Shown piece after piece: positions 14,968 to 24,311 of a stretch of DNA of 64,000 nucleotides (position 1 is the first letter of the stretch; the number at the start of each line of letters is the position of its first letter). The notes beneath the pieces are model-generated. The model was not told where the DNA came from, made no database searches, and was given only the letters and a program-made list of their open reading frames with translations. The DNA is from Chryseobacterium sp. R2A-55 (GTDB lineage: Bacteria; Bacteroidota; Bacteroidia; Flavobacteriales; Weeksellaceae). Where the stretch lies: contig NZ_JACBFP010000004.1 in NCBI RefSeq assembly GCF_021401085.1, positions 1 to 64,000 on the forward strand, in the 5' to 3' direction. Both the position numbers and the translations under genes were made by a program.

Positions 14968-15792
14968 TTAATTGTGCGAACAGATTGCCAATAAGTCTGT
15001 TGAAAGTTCGGGGTTTTCTTCAAATTTTATATTGTTTACTGAATATTTTTGGATGAAATCCGGAGTGGAATTTTGCGAAATCCCGGTGGATTTTGGAGAT
15101 TTTGAAACAGCCCTTTTCACCTTTTCAAAAATATTGGACTGAAGTTTTAGCAGAAATACCCTTAAGAAATTGGGATAAAAAGGCAAAGTGGAAGGCAGGG
15201 TAATCTTTTTTTGTTTTAAAGTCCTGGAAATCTCACTCATCACCAAATCTTTTTCAGCCGTCATTTTTAGGATTTTCACCTGTTTGAACTCTTTGGTGAG
15301 CGCATTTTTCAGACTTTTACCTGAATATTCCTTTAGGTGAAAAATATTCCAGGGTTGCTGAAAAGAGTAGAGTCGGTTTTCACGGTCGGGCGTGGAAATC
15401 AGAAGGATTCCGTCCGGTTTTAAAAGCTTTTTTAAAGTCTTTACATATTCCTGGTAATTGGAAACATGCTCTATCACCTGGAAGGAAGTAATAGCATCAA
15501 ATTTTTCACCGCCAATTTTATTGATGGTCCTGAAACTGAGATTTTTTGCGGCATATTTTTCATTAGCAAAATCAACAGCTTCAATGCTGATATCTGCTCC
15601 AATAACGGATTGCGCCGCTTTCGACAGCAGCGATGAACCATATCCGGAACCGCATCCAAAATCGAGCACTTTTTTGCCGGCGATGAATTTTTCGGCATAC
15701 TGATAAGTGGCGAGATGCATCAAATGGTTGTAATATTCGGCAAGATTACTAAAATCCCCGGTCAAAACGTGCCGTTCTCCTGTGATCTCCAT
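14968..15792 (-). CDS. Class I SAM-dependent methyltransferase
   Basis: This 274-residue soluble protein has motif I VLDFGCGSGYGSSLL (about 41-55), motif II-like VIGADISIEAVDFA, and DAITSFQVIEHV followed by LKPDGILLISTPDREN, as in Methyltransf_11/UbiE-type enzymes. The C-terminal about 100 residues are basic with no family signature. The substrate cannot be told from sequence. Similar proteins act on small molecules or on glycans at polysaccharide loci, but no such genes are nearby. Confidence 0.8.
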   Translation of the reverse strand: MEITGERHVLTGDFSNLAEYYNHLMHLATYQYAEKFIAGKKVLDFGCGSGYGSSLLSKAAQSVIGADISIEAVDFANEKYAAKNLSFRTINKIGGEKFDAITSFQVIEHVSNYQEYVKTLKKLLKPDGILLISTPDRENRLYSFQQPWNIFHLKEYSGKSLKNALTKEFKQVKILKMTAEKDLVMSEISRTLKQKKITLPSTLPFYPNFLRVFLLKLQSNIFEKVKRAVSKSPKSTGISQNSTPDFIQKYSVNNIKFEENPELSTDLLAICSHN

Positions 15793-15906
15793 AAAGATTA
15801 TTCTTCTTCCTGCGAAAATCGCTATTTTTTGTGAGATTTGAAAACTTACCGAAAATATCTCTTTTGCAGCAATTTTACCGATTTCTCATTTGCAGGTAAT
15901 TTAGAT

Positions 15907-15914
15907 TATATTTG
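15907..15914 (+). promoter_or_regulatory. -7 element for the CPBP protease gene
   Basis: TATATTTG matches TAnnTTTG, 17 bp upstream of the ATG at 15932. A TTTG lies at 15889-15892 as a possible -33 element. Confidence 0.6.
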
Positions 15915-15931
15915 TCGAAACGAAAAATTCA

Positions 15932-16768
15932 ATGTACGAAAACCCTGTCCGTAAAAAATTCACTTTTGGTTGGAAAGGAGCATTCGCACTGGTTGCGGGA
16001 ATGATTGTGGGAACTTCCATCATGGCCATTGTGAATATTTTTTCCATGTTTGTTCTGAAAGATAACCTACAATACACGGATTTTTACATGATTATTGCTA
16101 ATGCTGCGGGATTTCTGGGCGCCATTTTCGCTTTTGATTATTTGATTTACCGACCGCAAACCGGAAGGAAGCTGAATTTCAATCTTTCGCCGATGAATGT
16201 TGCCACCTATCTCCTGATTTTTCCGATGATGCTTGGAATGATGTTTGTCGCGGAATTCATTACCGCCCAGATTCCGGTAACCGGACCTTTTTTTGGCAGG
16301 TATTATCAGTTTTTTTCCGACTTGATGAGGCAGATGACCAATGACCGTCCTACTTTAATTCTACTTGCCGTCATCATGGCACCCCTTTTTGAGGAAATCG
16401 TTTTCCGTGGGATTATTCAGGGAGGATTGATCAATAAGGGAGTTTCACCGCTCAAAGCGATTCTTGTTTCCTCCATCATTTTCGGTTTGGTTCATGCCAA
16501 TCCCTGGCAATTTGTGGGTGGGGTTTTGCTCGGTGGCGTTTTGGGCCTTGTTTATTACAAAACCAGATCTTTGCTCATGCCTATTCTGCTGCATGCTTTT
16601 AACAATCTCTGTTCTGCACTTTTGATTTTTTATGGAAATACGGAAAGTTTCTCGAAATCACTTCAAGTTTCGGAATATGTGGTTCTGGGAATCGGAATCG
16701 TTTTGTTCTCAGTGTTTTACTTTTTATTTATGAAGAAATATCGGATCCAGTATTCGGATAATCCATAA
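15932..16768 (+). CDS. CPBP family intramembrane metalloprotease
   Basis: This 278-residue membrane protein has about eight hydrophobic segments. It shows the CPBP (Abi/CAAX protease-like) motifs: EEIVFRG (about 153-159), FGLVHANPWQF, and HAFNN near the C-terminus. The Glu-Glu and His residues form the active site in the membrane. Substrates are unknown. It probably forms an operon with rdgB, whose start is 26 bp downstream. Confidence 0.88.
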   Translation: MYENPVRKKFTFGWKGAFALVAGMIVGTSIMAIVNIFSMFVLKDNLQYTDFYMIIANAAGFLGAIFAFDYLIYRPQTGRKLNFNLSPMNVATYLLIFPMMLGMMFVAEFITAQIPVTGPFFGRYYQFFSDLMRQMTNDRPTLILLAVIMAPLFEEIVFRGIIQGGLINKGVSPLKAILVSSIIFGLVHANPWQFVGGVLLGGVLGLVYYKTRSLLMPILLHAFNNLCSALLIFYGNTESFSKSLQVSEYVVLGIGIVLFSVFYFLFMKKYRIQYSDNP

Positions 16769-16794
16769 TATCTACTGTTCATTACTTATTAATT

Positions 16795-17364
16795 ATGAAA
16801 GAAATCCTTGTCGCAACCCACAACCAACACAAAAAAGAAGAAATCCAGCAGATTTTAGGAGACGGATTCAAAGTCACCTCACTCACCGATTACGGATTAT
16901 TGGATGAAATTATTGAAGATGGTGCAACTTTTCACGAAAATGCATTGATCAAAGCAGAATATTGTTTCCGGAAAACGGGAAAACCTTCGCTTGGAGATGA
17001 TTCGGGACTGGTAGTGGAAACACTTGACGGAAGACCCGGAATAATTTCTGCGCGGTACGCCGGAAATCACGATTTCGGGAAGAATATTGCCAAAGTGCTG
17101 GAGGAAATGAAAGGCGAAGAAAACCGCAAAGCCTATTTTGTAACGGTAATGTGCCTGGTTGATGAAAATGGCGAACATTACTTTGAAGGCCGCGTTTACG
17201 GAAACCTTACTGAAAATAGGAGAGGTGAAAAAGGTTTCGGTTATGACCCTATTTTTATTCCCGATGGCTTTGAAATCACTTTCGCGGAAATGAGCGCGGA
17301 AGAGAAAAATAAGATCAGCCACCGAAAATATGCGCTGGAGAAGTTTTTGAAGTTTCTGGGTTAA
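16795..17364 (+). CDS. rdgB: RdgB/HAM1 non-canonical purine NTP pyrophosphatase
   Basis: It hydrolyses ITP, dITP and XTP to monophosphates and so keeps deaminated purines out of nucleic acids. The 189 residues have the N-terminal ATHNQHKKEEI motif, LGDDSGLVVETLDGRPG (about 66-82), YFVTVMCLV and the C-terminal GEKGFGYDPIFIPDG. These are all hallmark HAM1 segments, at normal family length. It lies between the CPBP gene and pheS; pheS has its own -7 element, so it may end the first transcript. Confidence 0.95.
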   Translation: MKEILVATHNQHKKEEIQQILGDGFKVTSLTDYGLLDEIIEDGATFHENALIKAEYCFRKTGKPSLGDDSGLVVETLDGRPGIISARYAGNHDFGKNIAKVLEEMKGEENRKAYFVTVMCLVDENGEHYFEGRVYGNLTENRRGEKGFGYDPIFIPDGFEITFAEMSAEEKNKISHRKYALEKFLKFLG

Positions 17365-17453
17365 AAATTCTTGCTGCAGATTCACAGTTTTTTTTGGCTT
17401 CGGATCAAAAATTTCCTGATCATTATTTCCCCAAATTTTCCACCGAAAAATCG

Positions 17454-17461
17454 TATTTTTG
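17454..17461 (+). promoter_or_regulatory. -7 element for pheS
   Basis: TATTTTTG fits TAnnTTTG and lies 20 bp before ATG 17482. This supports that start over the in-frame codons further upstream. Confidence 0.6.
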
Positions 17462-17481
17462 CCACTCAATTATTAAAGACA

Positions 17482-18492
17482 ATGATAGAAAAGATCGATG
17501 AATTGTTGGTGGAGGTAGCACACTTTACCTCTACAAACAAAGATGAAATTGAGCAGTTCCGTATTAAATTCAACGGAAAAAAGGGGATATTGAACGATAT
17601 TTTCGCCAAGTTCAAGGAGGTTCCCAATGAACAGAAAAAGGAATTCGGGCAAAAGATCAACACCCTGAAACAAGCGGTAGAATCCAAACTGGATGGACTG
17701 AAGAATGCAATTTCTTCTAACATTATTCTGGAAAAAGAAGATCTGACGAGACCTGGATTTCCTTTGGAACTGGGAACAAGACATCCTATCAGTCTGGTGA
17801 AAAACAGAATCACCGACATCTTTAAATCCATCGGTTTCGCCGTTTCAGACGGTCCCGAAATCGAGGACGACTGGCATAATTTCACCGCACTAAACCTTCC
17901 GGAATATCATCCGGCAAGAGATATGCAGGATACTTTTTTCATTGAAACCAATCCGGATGTCCTATTGAGAACGCATACTTCATCTGTTCAAATCCGATAT
18001 ATGGAAGAAAATCAACCTCCAATCAGAATTCTTTCTCCGGGAAGGGTTTTCCGTAATGAGGCGATTTCTTCGCGTTCCCATTGTATTTTCCATCAAATCG
18101 AAGGACTTTATATTGACGAAAATGTGAGTTTTGCAGATTTGAAGCAGACGATCCAATTCTTCACCACCGAACTTTTCGGAAAATCTAAAATCAGGATGCG
18201 CCCGTCTTATTTCCCTTTCACCGAACCCAGTGCGGAAGTTGACGTGTATTGGGGACTCAATTCTGAAACCGACTACCGAATCACCAAAGGAACCGGCTGG
18301 CTGGAAATCATGGGTTGCGGAATGGTGGATCCCGCTGTTTTGAAAAATGTGAACATCGATGCTGACAAATATTCCGGTTATGCGTTCGGAATGGGAATCG
18401 AGCGTATCGTGATGCTGCTTTACCAAATGAGCGATATCCGCATGTTTTTCGAGAACGATAAGCGGATGTTGGAGCAGTTTAGGAGCTTGTGA
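17482..18492 (+). CDS. pheS: Phenylalanyl-tRNA synthetase alpha subunit
   Basis: PheS forms the alpha2beta2 synthetase that charges tRNA-Phe. I start at ATG 17482 ([15 protein letters not shown]), giving 336 residues, the usual length. Features: N-terminal coiled-coil for tRNA contact (about 1-90), class II motif 2 ([14 protein letters not shown], then FHQIEG) and motif 3 (GFGMGIER-like [14 protein letters not shown]). The Phe pocket is in [10 protein letters not shown]. pheT is not adjacent. The genes downstream on the minus strand are unrelated. Confidence 0.95.
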   Translation: MIEKIDELLVEVAHFTSTNKDEIEQFRIKFNGKKGILNDIFAKFKEVPNEQKKEFGQKINTLKQAVESKLDGLKNAISSNIILEKEDLTRPGFPLELGTRHPISLVKNRITDIFKSIGFAVSDGPEIEDDWHNFTALNLPEYHPARDMQDTFFIETNPDVLLRTHTSSVQIRYMEENQPPIRILSPGRVFRNEAISSRSHCIFHQIEGLYIDENVSFADLKQTIQFFTTELFGKSKIRMRPSYFPFTEPSAEVDVYWGLNSETDYRITKGTGWLEIMGCGMVDPAVLKNVNIDADKYSGYAFGMGIERIVMLLYQMSDIRMFFENDKRMLEQFRSL

Positions 18493-18598
18493 TATTGAAT
18501 TTCCCGGATTGCAGCAGTTTTCACTGTACCGCTCGGTGCAGTTGAAAAATTCATTTCGAAAGAATTAGTACCGCCGCACTCAATTCTAAAGTATTCAG

Positions 18599-21019
18599 CT
18601 ATTTTTTCACCCACTTTTTCGCCTGATTGTAATCAATATAGTAAGTCAATTTCAGCGAAAAATTATTCGCCATCGGTTCGTTGAAAAGGGTGCTGAAATT
18701 CTCATTGAATCTCATTCTGGAAACCTCCAAATAGTTCATTACCGCATTCTGATACATTAATGTCAGCTGACTTCCGGGAGCAAACCACCATGAATAACGC
18801 AAATCCAAATTCCAGGAATTGTAGGTCCCGTTTAGATTTTTGTTAAAAAGCGTTGTGTCTGATAAAGTTCCGTCTTGATTCAAGGTGGAAAATCCATTAT
18901 AGGTAACATCTGAAAAATAATGTCTGAAAGCCAAGGAAAGCGACATCTTATCATTGAAGGTGTATTGCGAAGTCAGGCTGTTTTCATAAGTGTTCCGCTG
19001 CCTTTTCCCCATATAGATATTCTCGTCGTCTTTTCCTGCAAAACCAATTTCATTATTGCTTAAAGTAGTGTTGAATCTCCAGATTGCGTTGAGTTTATCC
19101 GAAAACCGGTATCTTAAGTATAATTGCGGTATTACTTTATTCCGGCCTTTTTCGTTATAAGCATAGTAATCCAGGCTCACGTTGAACTGTAGCTTTTTTC
19201 GGCTGTCACTTTCCACCCAGATCCAGGAATCAAAGTAGGCGGGAACTTTTAGGAATCTTCCGTTCACTCTGGGTTCATAGATGTCATTTTCGCCAAAAGG
19301 AGCAGTTTCAATTCCGCCGCCGATGCTTCGGAAATTTTTATCGGTGAACTGACTGTTCTGGTTGAATACAAAATTGGTGTAGAGGAACGGCTCCAGTCTG
19401 TGGAAATAATTAAGGTTGAAATTCAGGTAAATATTGTTGAATTTTTCTGTGGGTTGCAAAATCCGGTACCCATACCATGCGTTGTAATTTGCGAAATTGG
19501 TGGTAGTGGAAAACCCCACATCGTTGATGTCCCAATTTTTGGTGGCATAAACTCCGTTCAGATTAAACCGGTTTTTTCCGGAGGTTTTCGCGAAGCCTGC
19601 CTGTCCTTTGGAACCGAATTTGGTTCCGTTGTCCATCACCCAGCTTCCTTTAAGGCTCCCGAAATAGTTGTAGGTATTTTTTTTATTGTTAATGTCCCAA
19701 AGAAAACCGGTTGCGTTTGCGTCCCGAAAACTTCCATCACGCATTGCATTCGTATTCACGAGTGTGACCGAGGAATTTCCATTAAACCTTTGGTCCAAAA
19801 CCAAAACATTATAATTTGACCAGGGTTCCACCACTTCGTTCCGGGTTTCGCCGGTGGCTTCATTCAGGATTTTGGCTTCCATCTGTTCTGTAACTCCGTT
19901 GAAAAAGCCAATTCCGAGTCCTTTGTTGGTTCTTCCGGAAATTTTGAAAGCATTAAACAATTTCACTTTTGCAGGATATTCCGTCACTTTTTCGTCTTCT
20001 TCCGTTTCCGGGTATTTGGAGGGAAACCCGCCGATTCTTCGGGAATAGAATAGGCCTCCCTTGTTAAAAAGTTCGGTTCCTTCCATAAAGAATGAACGTT
20101 GCTCGGAATATTGCTGTTCGAAAGGAGTCAGGTTGAGAACGGCGGGGTCAAAACTGGTTTGTCCGAAATCTGGAATCAAGGTCATATCCAGGGTAAAAGC
20201 ATCGTTAATTCCATATTTTAAATCCATTCCTCCGTTGAAACTTGAAGCATTTTTACCATCGAAATGATTGAGGTAACTCGAAATATAAGGGGTAAAAGAC
20301 AGTCGCACCGGCGGTTTGATGTTTTCAATTCCCTCCAAAACTCCATCATACATCAAATAGGAAGCTTTTTTGTTATCCACATGGTTCCAGGTGAGATTCT
20401 GGTTGGTTTTTGCGATGACCCGTGTGAAATTGATACCCCATTTCTGAACGTCTTTTTTGGGGAATCTCAGTTCAGAGAATGGAATTTTCACTTCCACATT
20501 CCATCCATCTTCATCTATTTTCACTGCGGAATTCCATACTGCGTTCCAGGTGAAGTCATCGTTGGCATTGGTCATTATTTTCGCATCAGCCTGAACTCCT
20601 GATGCCTGAATCATGAACAGAACCGATTGTTGATGGTCGTTGTAACCATTGATGGTGATTCCGAAAATATCGGCATTTCCAGTGTAATCTCGCTCCGTAA
20701 GTTGTCTTTTGATGTTTTCAGGATGTGGATCAAACATTTTTGCAGCGATATAGAGGCCGGTATCGTCGTACAAAACTTTAACAATTGACTTGAAATCGCC
20801 AGGTTCGGGAATTCCGTTATTTGGATTTCTTTCCACAAAATCCTGTGCGACAGGAGCATTTTGCCAGACCTCATCATCTAAAATCCCATCGATTTTGGGA
20901 GCGGAATTCGTTCTGATGACCGTGAGGTTTTTTCTGATAATGTTTTCATTATCAGCTTTCTGAGCGATGATTTGTTGGGTTGAAAGTAGCAAGATAGTGC
21001 CGGCAAGTATTGTCTTCAT
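18599..21019 (-). CDS. DUF5916 domain-containing outer-membrane protein with CBM9-like domain
   Basis: The start is ATG 21019 (MKTILAGTILLLSTQQIIAQ, signal peptide), giving about 806 residues. Residues about 35-230 resemble family 9 carbohydrate-binding domains (PKIDGILDDEVWQNA, VLYDDTGLYIAAKMFDPHPE). The rest matches the DUF5916 barrel-like region, with DLKYGINDAFTLDMTLIPDF, then QRSFFMEGTELFNKGGLFYS, and strand-rich aromatic repeats to the end. Such proteins are common in Bacteroidota and are thought to sit in the outer membrane. The substrate is unknown. Confidence 0.85.
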   Translation of the reverse strand: MKTILAGTILLLSTQQIIAQKADNENIIRKNLTVIRTNSAPKIDGILDDEVWQNAPVAQDFVERNPNNGIPEPGDFKSIVKVLYDDTGLYIAAKMFDPHPENIKRQLTERDYTGNADIFGITINGYNDHQQSVLFMIQASGVQADAKIMTNANDDFTWNAVWNSAVKIDEDGWNVEVKIPFSELRFPKKDVQKWGINFTRVIAKTNQNLTWNHVDNKKASYLMYDGVLEGIENIKPPVRLSFTPYISSYLNHFDGKNASSFNGGMDLKYGINDAFTLDMTLIPDFGQTSFDPAVLNLTPFEQQYSEQRSFFMEGTELFNKGGLFYSRRIGGFPSKYPETEEDEKVTEYPAKVKLFNAFKISGRTNKGLGIGFFNGVTEQMEAKILNEATGETRNEVVEPWSNYNVLVLDQRFNGNSSVTLVNTNAMRDGSFRDANATGFLWDINNKKNTYNYFGSLKGSWVMDNGTKFGSKGQAGFAKTSGKNRFNLNGVYATKNWDINDVGFSTTTNFANYNAWYGYRILQPTEKFNNIYLNFNLNYFHRLEPFLYTNFVFNQNSQFTDKNFRSIGGGIETAPFGENDIYEPRVNGRFLKVPAYFDSWIWVESDSRKKLQFNVSLDYYAYNEKGRNKVIPQLYLRYRFSDKLNAIWRFNTTLSNNEIGFAGKDDENIYMGKRQRNTYENSLTSQYTFNDKMSLSLAFRHYFSDVTYNGFSTLNQDGTLSDTTLFNKNLNGTYNSWNLDLRYSWWFAPGSQLTLMYQNAVMNYLEVSRMRFNENFSTLFNEPMANNFSLKLTYYIDYNQAKKWVKK

Positions 21020-21081
21020 TAAGTTTTTTACTTTGGGATAAGACAATCAACCGGTAAGGATTGTTACATTCCCCAACAAAA

Positions 21082-21105
21082 AAAAATCGACCGGAGTCGA
21101 TTTTT
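21082..21105 (-). terminator. Rho-independent terminator
   Basis: AAAAATCGAC and GTCGATTTTT form a 10-bp stem with loop CGGA, read from the minus strand with a T run. It lies just 3' of the DUF3108 gene. Confidence 0.8.
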
Positions 21106-21126
21106 GTATCATCAGATGACTTATTG

Positions 21127-21891
21127 TCAGTAAAAATTAAGTGGATATTTCACGTTTTTGAAAGAATCAATGCTTGCCTTCAAGGAACCTACTGCCAATT
21201 GTGCCTGCACCAAAACCGGGATGTAATTTCGGTCGTTGGTTACCCATAAAGTCACGCCTTCTTTGTCTTTAAAAACCCGACCGCTAATGACCTGTGGAAC
21301 GATTTTCAAACAAGAGATATGCCCGAATTTGGTTTTCACGTTTTCCACGCCGGCAACTCTTAACTGGAATGGGAACAGCTCATTATCAATCCATACATTG
21401 AGTTTTTTCACACTCCCAATCTTCAAATCCAAACTGTCTAAACTTCTGAGGTAGTAAAACGCAGAGAGCATGTCCTGAACCCCTTTTACGGAATTGAGAT
21501 TTCTGGTGGTATTGGTTTCTTTATCGGTTAGAGTTAAGGTTTGATTAGAATGGTTGAAAACCGTCTCCAAATGTTGGGTATATCCGCCTTCACGCACGTT
21601 CCTCACATAGAAACTGGGCAATCCCGTGTTGATGTTGATATAACTTTCATAAATATCTTCCACCTTAAAGAAAGCCCGCACTGCACCGGTGCTTCTGCCA
21701 TAACCTTTCACATAAAAGTGAGGCTGTCCTTTGTAAGTGGTCTGCAAAGTGGTCAAAGATGCGGTTCCTGCATTCAGTATTCCGTAATGAATCCGGTAAT
21801 TTAATTCTTCACCGGATTGAATATTGCTGAGTTTCTGCGTGAATCCCAATGCGAATGAAAGCAGCGTCAATAAACTAAAAAATTTTTTCAT
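21127..21891 (-). CDS. DUF3108 domain-containing secreted protein
   Basis: The start is ATG 21891 (MKKFFSLLTLLSFALGFTQ, signal peptide), giving 254 residues. The body has the DUF3108 pattern: GEELNYRIHYGILNAGTASL, VEDIYESYINI, and near the end FGHISCLKIVPQVISGRVFK, then GVTLWVTNDRNYIPVLVQAQ. These are periplasmic or outer-membrane-associated proteins of unknown function. It is followed by a strong terminator, so it is probably monocistronic. Confidence 0.88.
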   Translation of the reverse strand: MKKFFSLLTLLSFALGFTQKLSNIQSGEELNYRIHYGILNAGTASLTTLQTTYKGQPHFYVKGYGRSTGAVRAFFKVEDIYESYININTGLPSFYVRNVREGGYTQHLETVFNHSNQTLTLTDKETNTTRNLNSVKGVQDMLSAFYYLRSLDSLDLKIGSVKKLNVWIDNELFPFQLRVAGVENVKTKFGHISCLKIVPQVISGRVFKDKEGVTLWVTNDRNYIPVLVQAQLAVGSLKASIDSFKNVKYPLNFY

Positions 21892-21998
21892 GGTTACTGT
21901 TTTGCAAAAAATTTGCCACAAATATAAAACATCGGTTTGATAGATAATACTGATCGGAATTCTTAGAGCTATGCACTTCGCTGTTCCTTTATTTTTAC

Positions 21999-22006
21999 TA
22001 AATTTG
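21999..22006 (+). promoter_or_regulatory. -7 element for the ferredoxin reductase gene
   Basis: TAAATTTG fits TAnnTTTG, 29 bp before ATG 22036. Confidence 0.6.
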
Positions 22007-22035
22007 CAATTCTAAATTTTTCTAAAGATCTATCA

Positions 22036-23088
22036 ATGATTACCACCGATATATTGATCATCGGAGCCGGACCAACCGGACTTTTTGCAGTTTTTGAAGC
22101 TGGTTTGCTCAAAATGAAATGCCACCTGATTGACGCACTTCCTCAACCAGGAGGACAATTAACTGAACTTTACCCTAAAAAACCAATTTTTGATATTCCG
22201 GGTTACCCATCGATTAATGCAGGAGAATTGGTAGATAATTTAATGGAGCAGATCAAGCAGTTTCAGCCGGGGTTTACTTTGGGAGAAACAGCTCAGACTT
22301 TGACCAAACTGGAAGACGGAACCTTTGAAGTGGTTACCAACAAAGGAACTGTTCATCATGCAAAAGCAGTGGCAATTGCAGGTGGACTGGGAACCTTCGA
22401 ACCCAGAAAACCGACGATTGAAAATCTGGGAGATTTCGAGGAGAAAGGTGTGGAATACTTCATCAAAGAACCTGAACATTTCCGGGGAAAGAAAGTGGTT
22501 ATCGCAGGAGGAGGAGATTCTGCTCTGGATTGGAGCATTTTTCTTGCCAATATTGCCGATGAGGTGACTCTGATTCACAGAAGAAACGAATTCCGTGGCG
22601 CGTTGGATTCGGTAGAGAAAGTTCGGGAACTGAAAAACCTGGGTAAAATCAATTTAATCACTCCCGCCGAAGTGACCGGTTTGAAAGGTGGGGAAAAACT
22701 TTCTGCAATTACCGTGGAAAAAGAAGGCGACGTTTTCGATTTGGAAACTGATTTTTTCATTCCACTTTTCGGACTGACTCCAAAATTGGGGGATATCGCA
22801 AACTGGGGATTGGACATCGAAAAAAATGCGATCGTAGTGAACAATGCTTTGGATTATCAGACGAATATTCCCGGAGTTTATGCGATTGGCGATGTCAACA
22901 CATATCCCGGGAAACTTAAACTGATTTTGTGCGGTTTCCATGAAGCGACTCTGATGTGTCAAAGTGTGTACAACATGCTGAATCCCGGAAAAAAATATGT
23001 CCTGAAATACACCACCGTAAGCGGAGTTGACGGTTTCGACGGCAGCCGAAAAGAAGCAGAAAAAGCCGTGGTCATGAAAATCGATTAA
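22036..23088 (+). CDS. Ferredoxin--NADP+ reductase, thioredoxin-reductase-like type
   Basis: It is an FAD flavoprotein that moves electrons between NADPH and ferredoxin. The 350 residues have an FAD Rossmann motif IIGAGPTGLFAVFEA (about 7-21), PGGQLTELYPKK, a second Rossmann motif VIAGGGDSALDWS (about 156-168), HRRNEFRGALDSV, and the C-terminal GVYAIGDVNTYPGKLKL. It lacks the CxxC redox pair of true thioredoxin reductases, which fits the YumC-type FNR. A 2Fe-2S ferredoxin gene starts 70 bp downstream and is its likely partner. Confidence 0.9.
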   Translation: MITTDILIIGAGPTGLFAVFEAGLLKMKCHLIDALPQPGGQLTELYPKKPIFDIPGYPSINAGELVDNLMEQIKQFQPGFTLGETAQTLTKLEDGTFEVVTNKGTVHHAKAVAIAGGLGTFEPRKPTIENLGDFEEKGVEYFIKEPEHFRGKKVVIAGGGDSALDWSIFLANIADEVTLIHRRNEFRGALDSVEKVRELKNLGKINLITPAEVTGLKGGEKLSAITVEKEGDVFDLETDFFIPLFGLTPKLGDIANWGLDIEKNAIVVNNALDYQTNIPGVYAIGDVNTYPGKLKLILCGFHEATLMCQSVYNMLNPGKKYVLKYTTVSGVDGFDGSRKEAEKAVVMKID

Positions 23089-23158
23089 GAAGCATATCGC
23101 AGTTGGCGACTTGCTTCCGCCCAATTGCTGAAAGTTTATCACTTATCATTCACTACTC

Positions 23159-23494
23159 ATGTCTTTAGATATCACTTTAAAAATAACCGACCGAAACGGC
23201 GAAACCCACAAAGTAGTCGCACCCACCGATATGTCGATGAATCTGATGGAAGTCATCCGTTCCTACGAACTGGCGGAAGAAGGAACCATCGGAGTTTGCG
23301 GCGGAATGGCGATGTGCGCATCTTGCCAGGTTTACATCAAGAATGGCGATGAAAAACTCACAGAAATGGGAGCGGAAGAAGACGCGATGCTGAGCGAGGC
23401 ATTCTACGTCAAAGACAATTCCCGCTTAGGTTGCCAAATCGCCATCACTCCAGAAATTGACGGATTGGAGGTGGAGATTGCCCCGTATCCCTAA
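23159..23494 (+). CDS. 2Fe-2S ferredoxin (adrenodoxin type)
   Basis: This 111-residue ferredoxin has cluster ligands in GVCGGMAMCASCQVYI, giving Cys-x5-Cys-x2-Cys, and a fourth Cys in RLGCQIAITPEIDG. The spacing fits adrenodoxin/ISC-type ferredoxins rather than plant type. It is probably co-transcribed with the upstream reductase and takes electrons from it. The final acceptor, such as a P450, oxygenase or Fe-S assembly system, is not in the window. Confidence 0.92.
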   Translation: MSLDITLKITDRNGETHKVVAPTDMSMNLMEVIRSYELAEEGTIGVCGGMAMCASCQVYIKNGDEKLTEMGAEEDAMLSEAFYVKDNSRLGCQIAITPEIDGLEVEIAPYP

Positions 23495-23710
23495 GAATTA
23501 TAGAATGTAGCGTGAATTCAAATGGCTTTGAATTTCTTTGATTGAATTCACTAAATTTTCTAAGAAGGAGATTTTCCACTTTTGGAGGGGAGCATTTCGA
23601 GTTCCTAGACTTTGAGTTTCGAAAGACAGGATGGTTAAAACCTGAAACCTACCTGTCGCCATGCACACCTGTAATTTGACACAAAACAAGACTTCAAACC
23701 TCAAACAAAA

Positions 23711-24256
23711 TCATACACTCAACTTCCCCCGAAATCCTCTCGAAGCATAATAAGAATCTGCACCGTTGTGATAGACGAAAACTGTTCCATATCGGAAATC
23801 TCCAAAAACAGCACCACCCAGTTTTCTGATATTTTCCGGGGTTTTCAGCCAACTTGAAGTTTTTTGGTCGAACGCACCTAAGGTTTGCAGAAAACGGTAA
23901 TCGGTTTCATCCAAGATTTCGATTCCCATAGATTTTGCCACATCCATTGCGTTGTTTTTCGGTTTGTTTTCCTTCCGTTTGTCCAGTGCTTCTTTGTCGT
24001 AGCACCAACTTCGTCTTTCTTTCGGACTTTCCGGCGAACAGTCGAAGAAGATAAATGTTCCCGATTTTTTGTCGAAATCCACCACGTCCGGTTCGCCGCC
24101 GGATTCCTCCATTTTTTGAAGTGAAGCTCGTTTAGTGGGATTGGCTTCGAGTTTTTTCACCACATTTTCCCATTTTAGGTTTGGGTGCCGGGTTTTATGT
24201 TTCTCGAAACGCATCCTTAAAATTGAAAGTAAATCTTGAGTATCCATTGCTTGCAT
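23711..24256 (-). CDS. DUF4256 domain-containing protein
   Basis: This is about 181 residues from ATG 24256 (MQAMDTQDLL); ATG 24247 is an alternative. It shows the DUF4256 signature: NLKWENVVKKLEANP, SGGEPDVVDFD, FIFFDCSPESPKERRSWCYD and the terminal YNGADSYYASRGFRG-type segment (YHNGADSYYASRGFRGKL). The protein is cytosolic and its function is not known. It lies 15 bp from the dipeptidase end and may form one transcript with it. Confidence 0.88.
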   Translation of the reverse strand: MQAMDTQDLLSILRMRFEKHKTRHPNLKWENVVKKLEANPTKRASLQKMEESGGEPDVVDFDKKSGTFIFFDCSPESPKERRSWCYDKEALDKRKENKPKNNAMDVAKSMGIEILDETDYRFLQTLGAFDQKTSSWLKTPENIRKLGGAVFGDFRYGTVFVYHNGADSYYASRGFRGKLSV

Positions 24257-24311
24257 TTTATAAATAAAAATGAGCGAAATAAAACCGCTCATTTTCATAA
24301 TTAATTCTTCA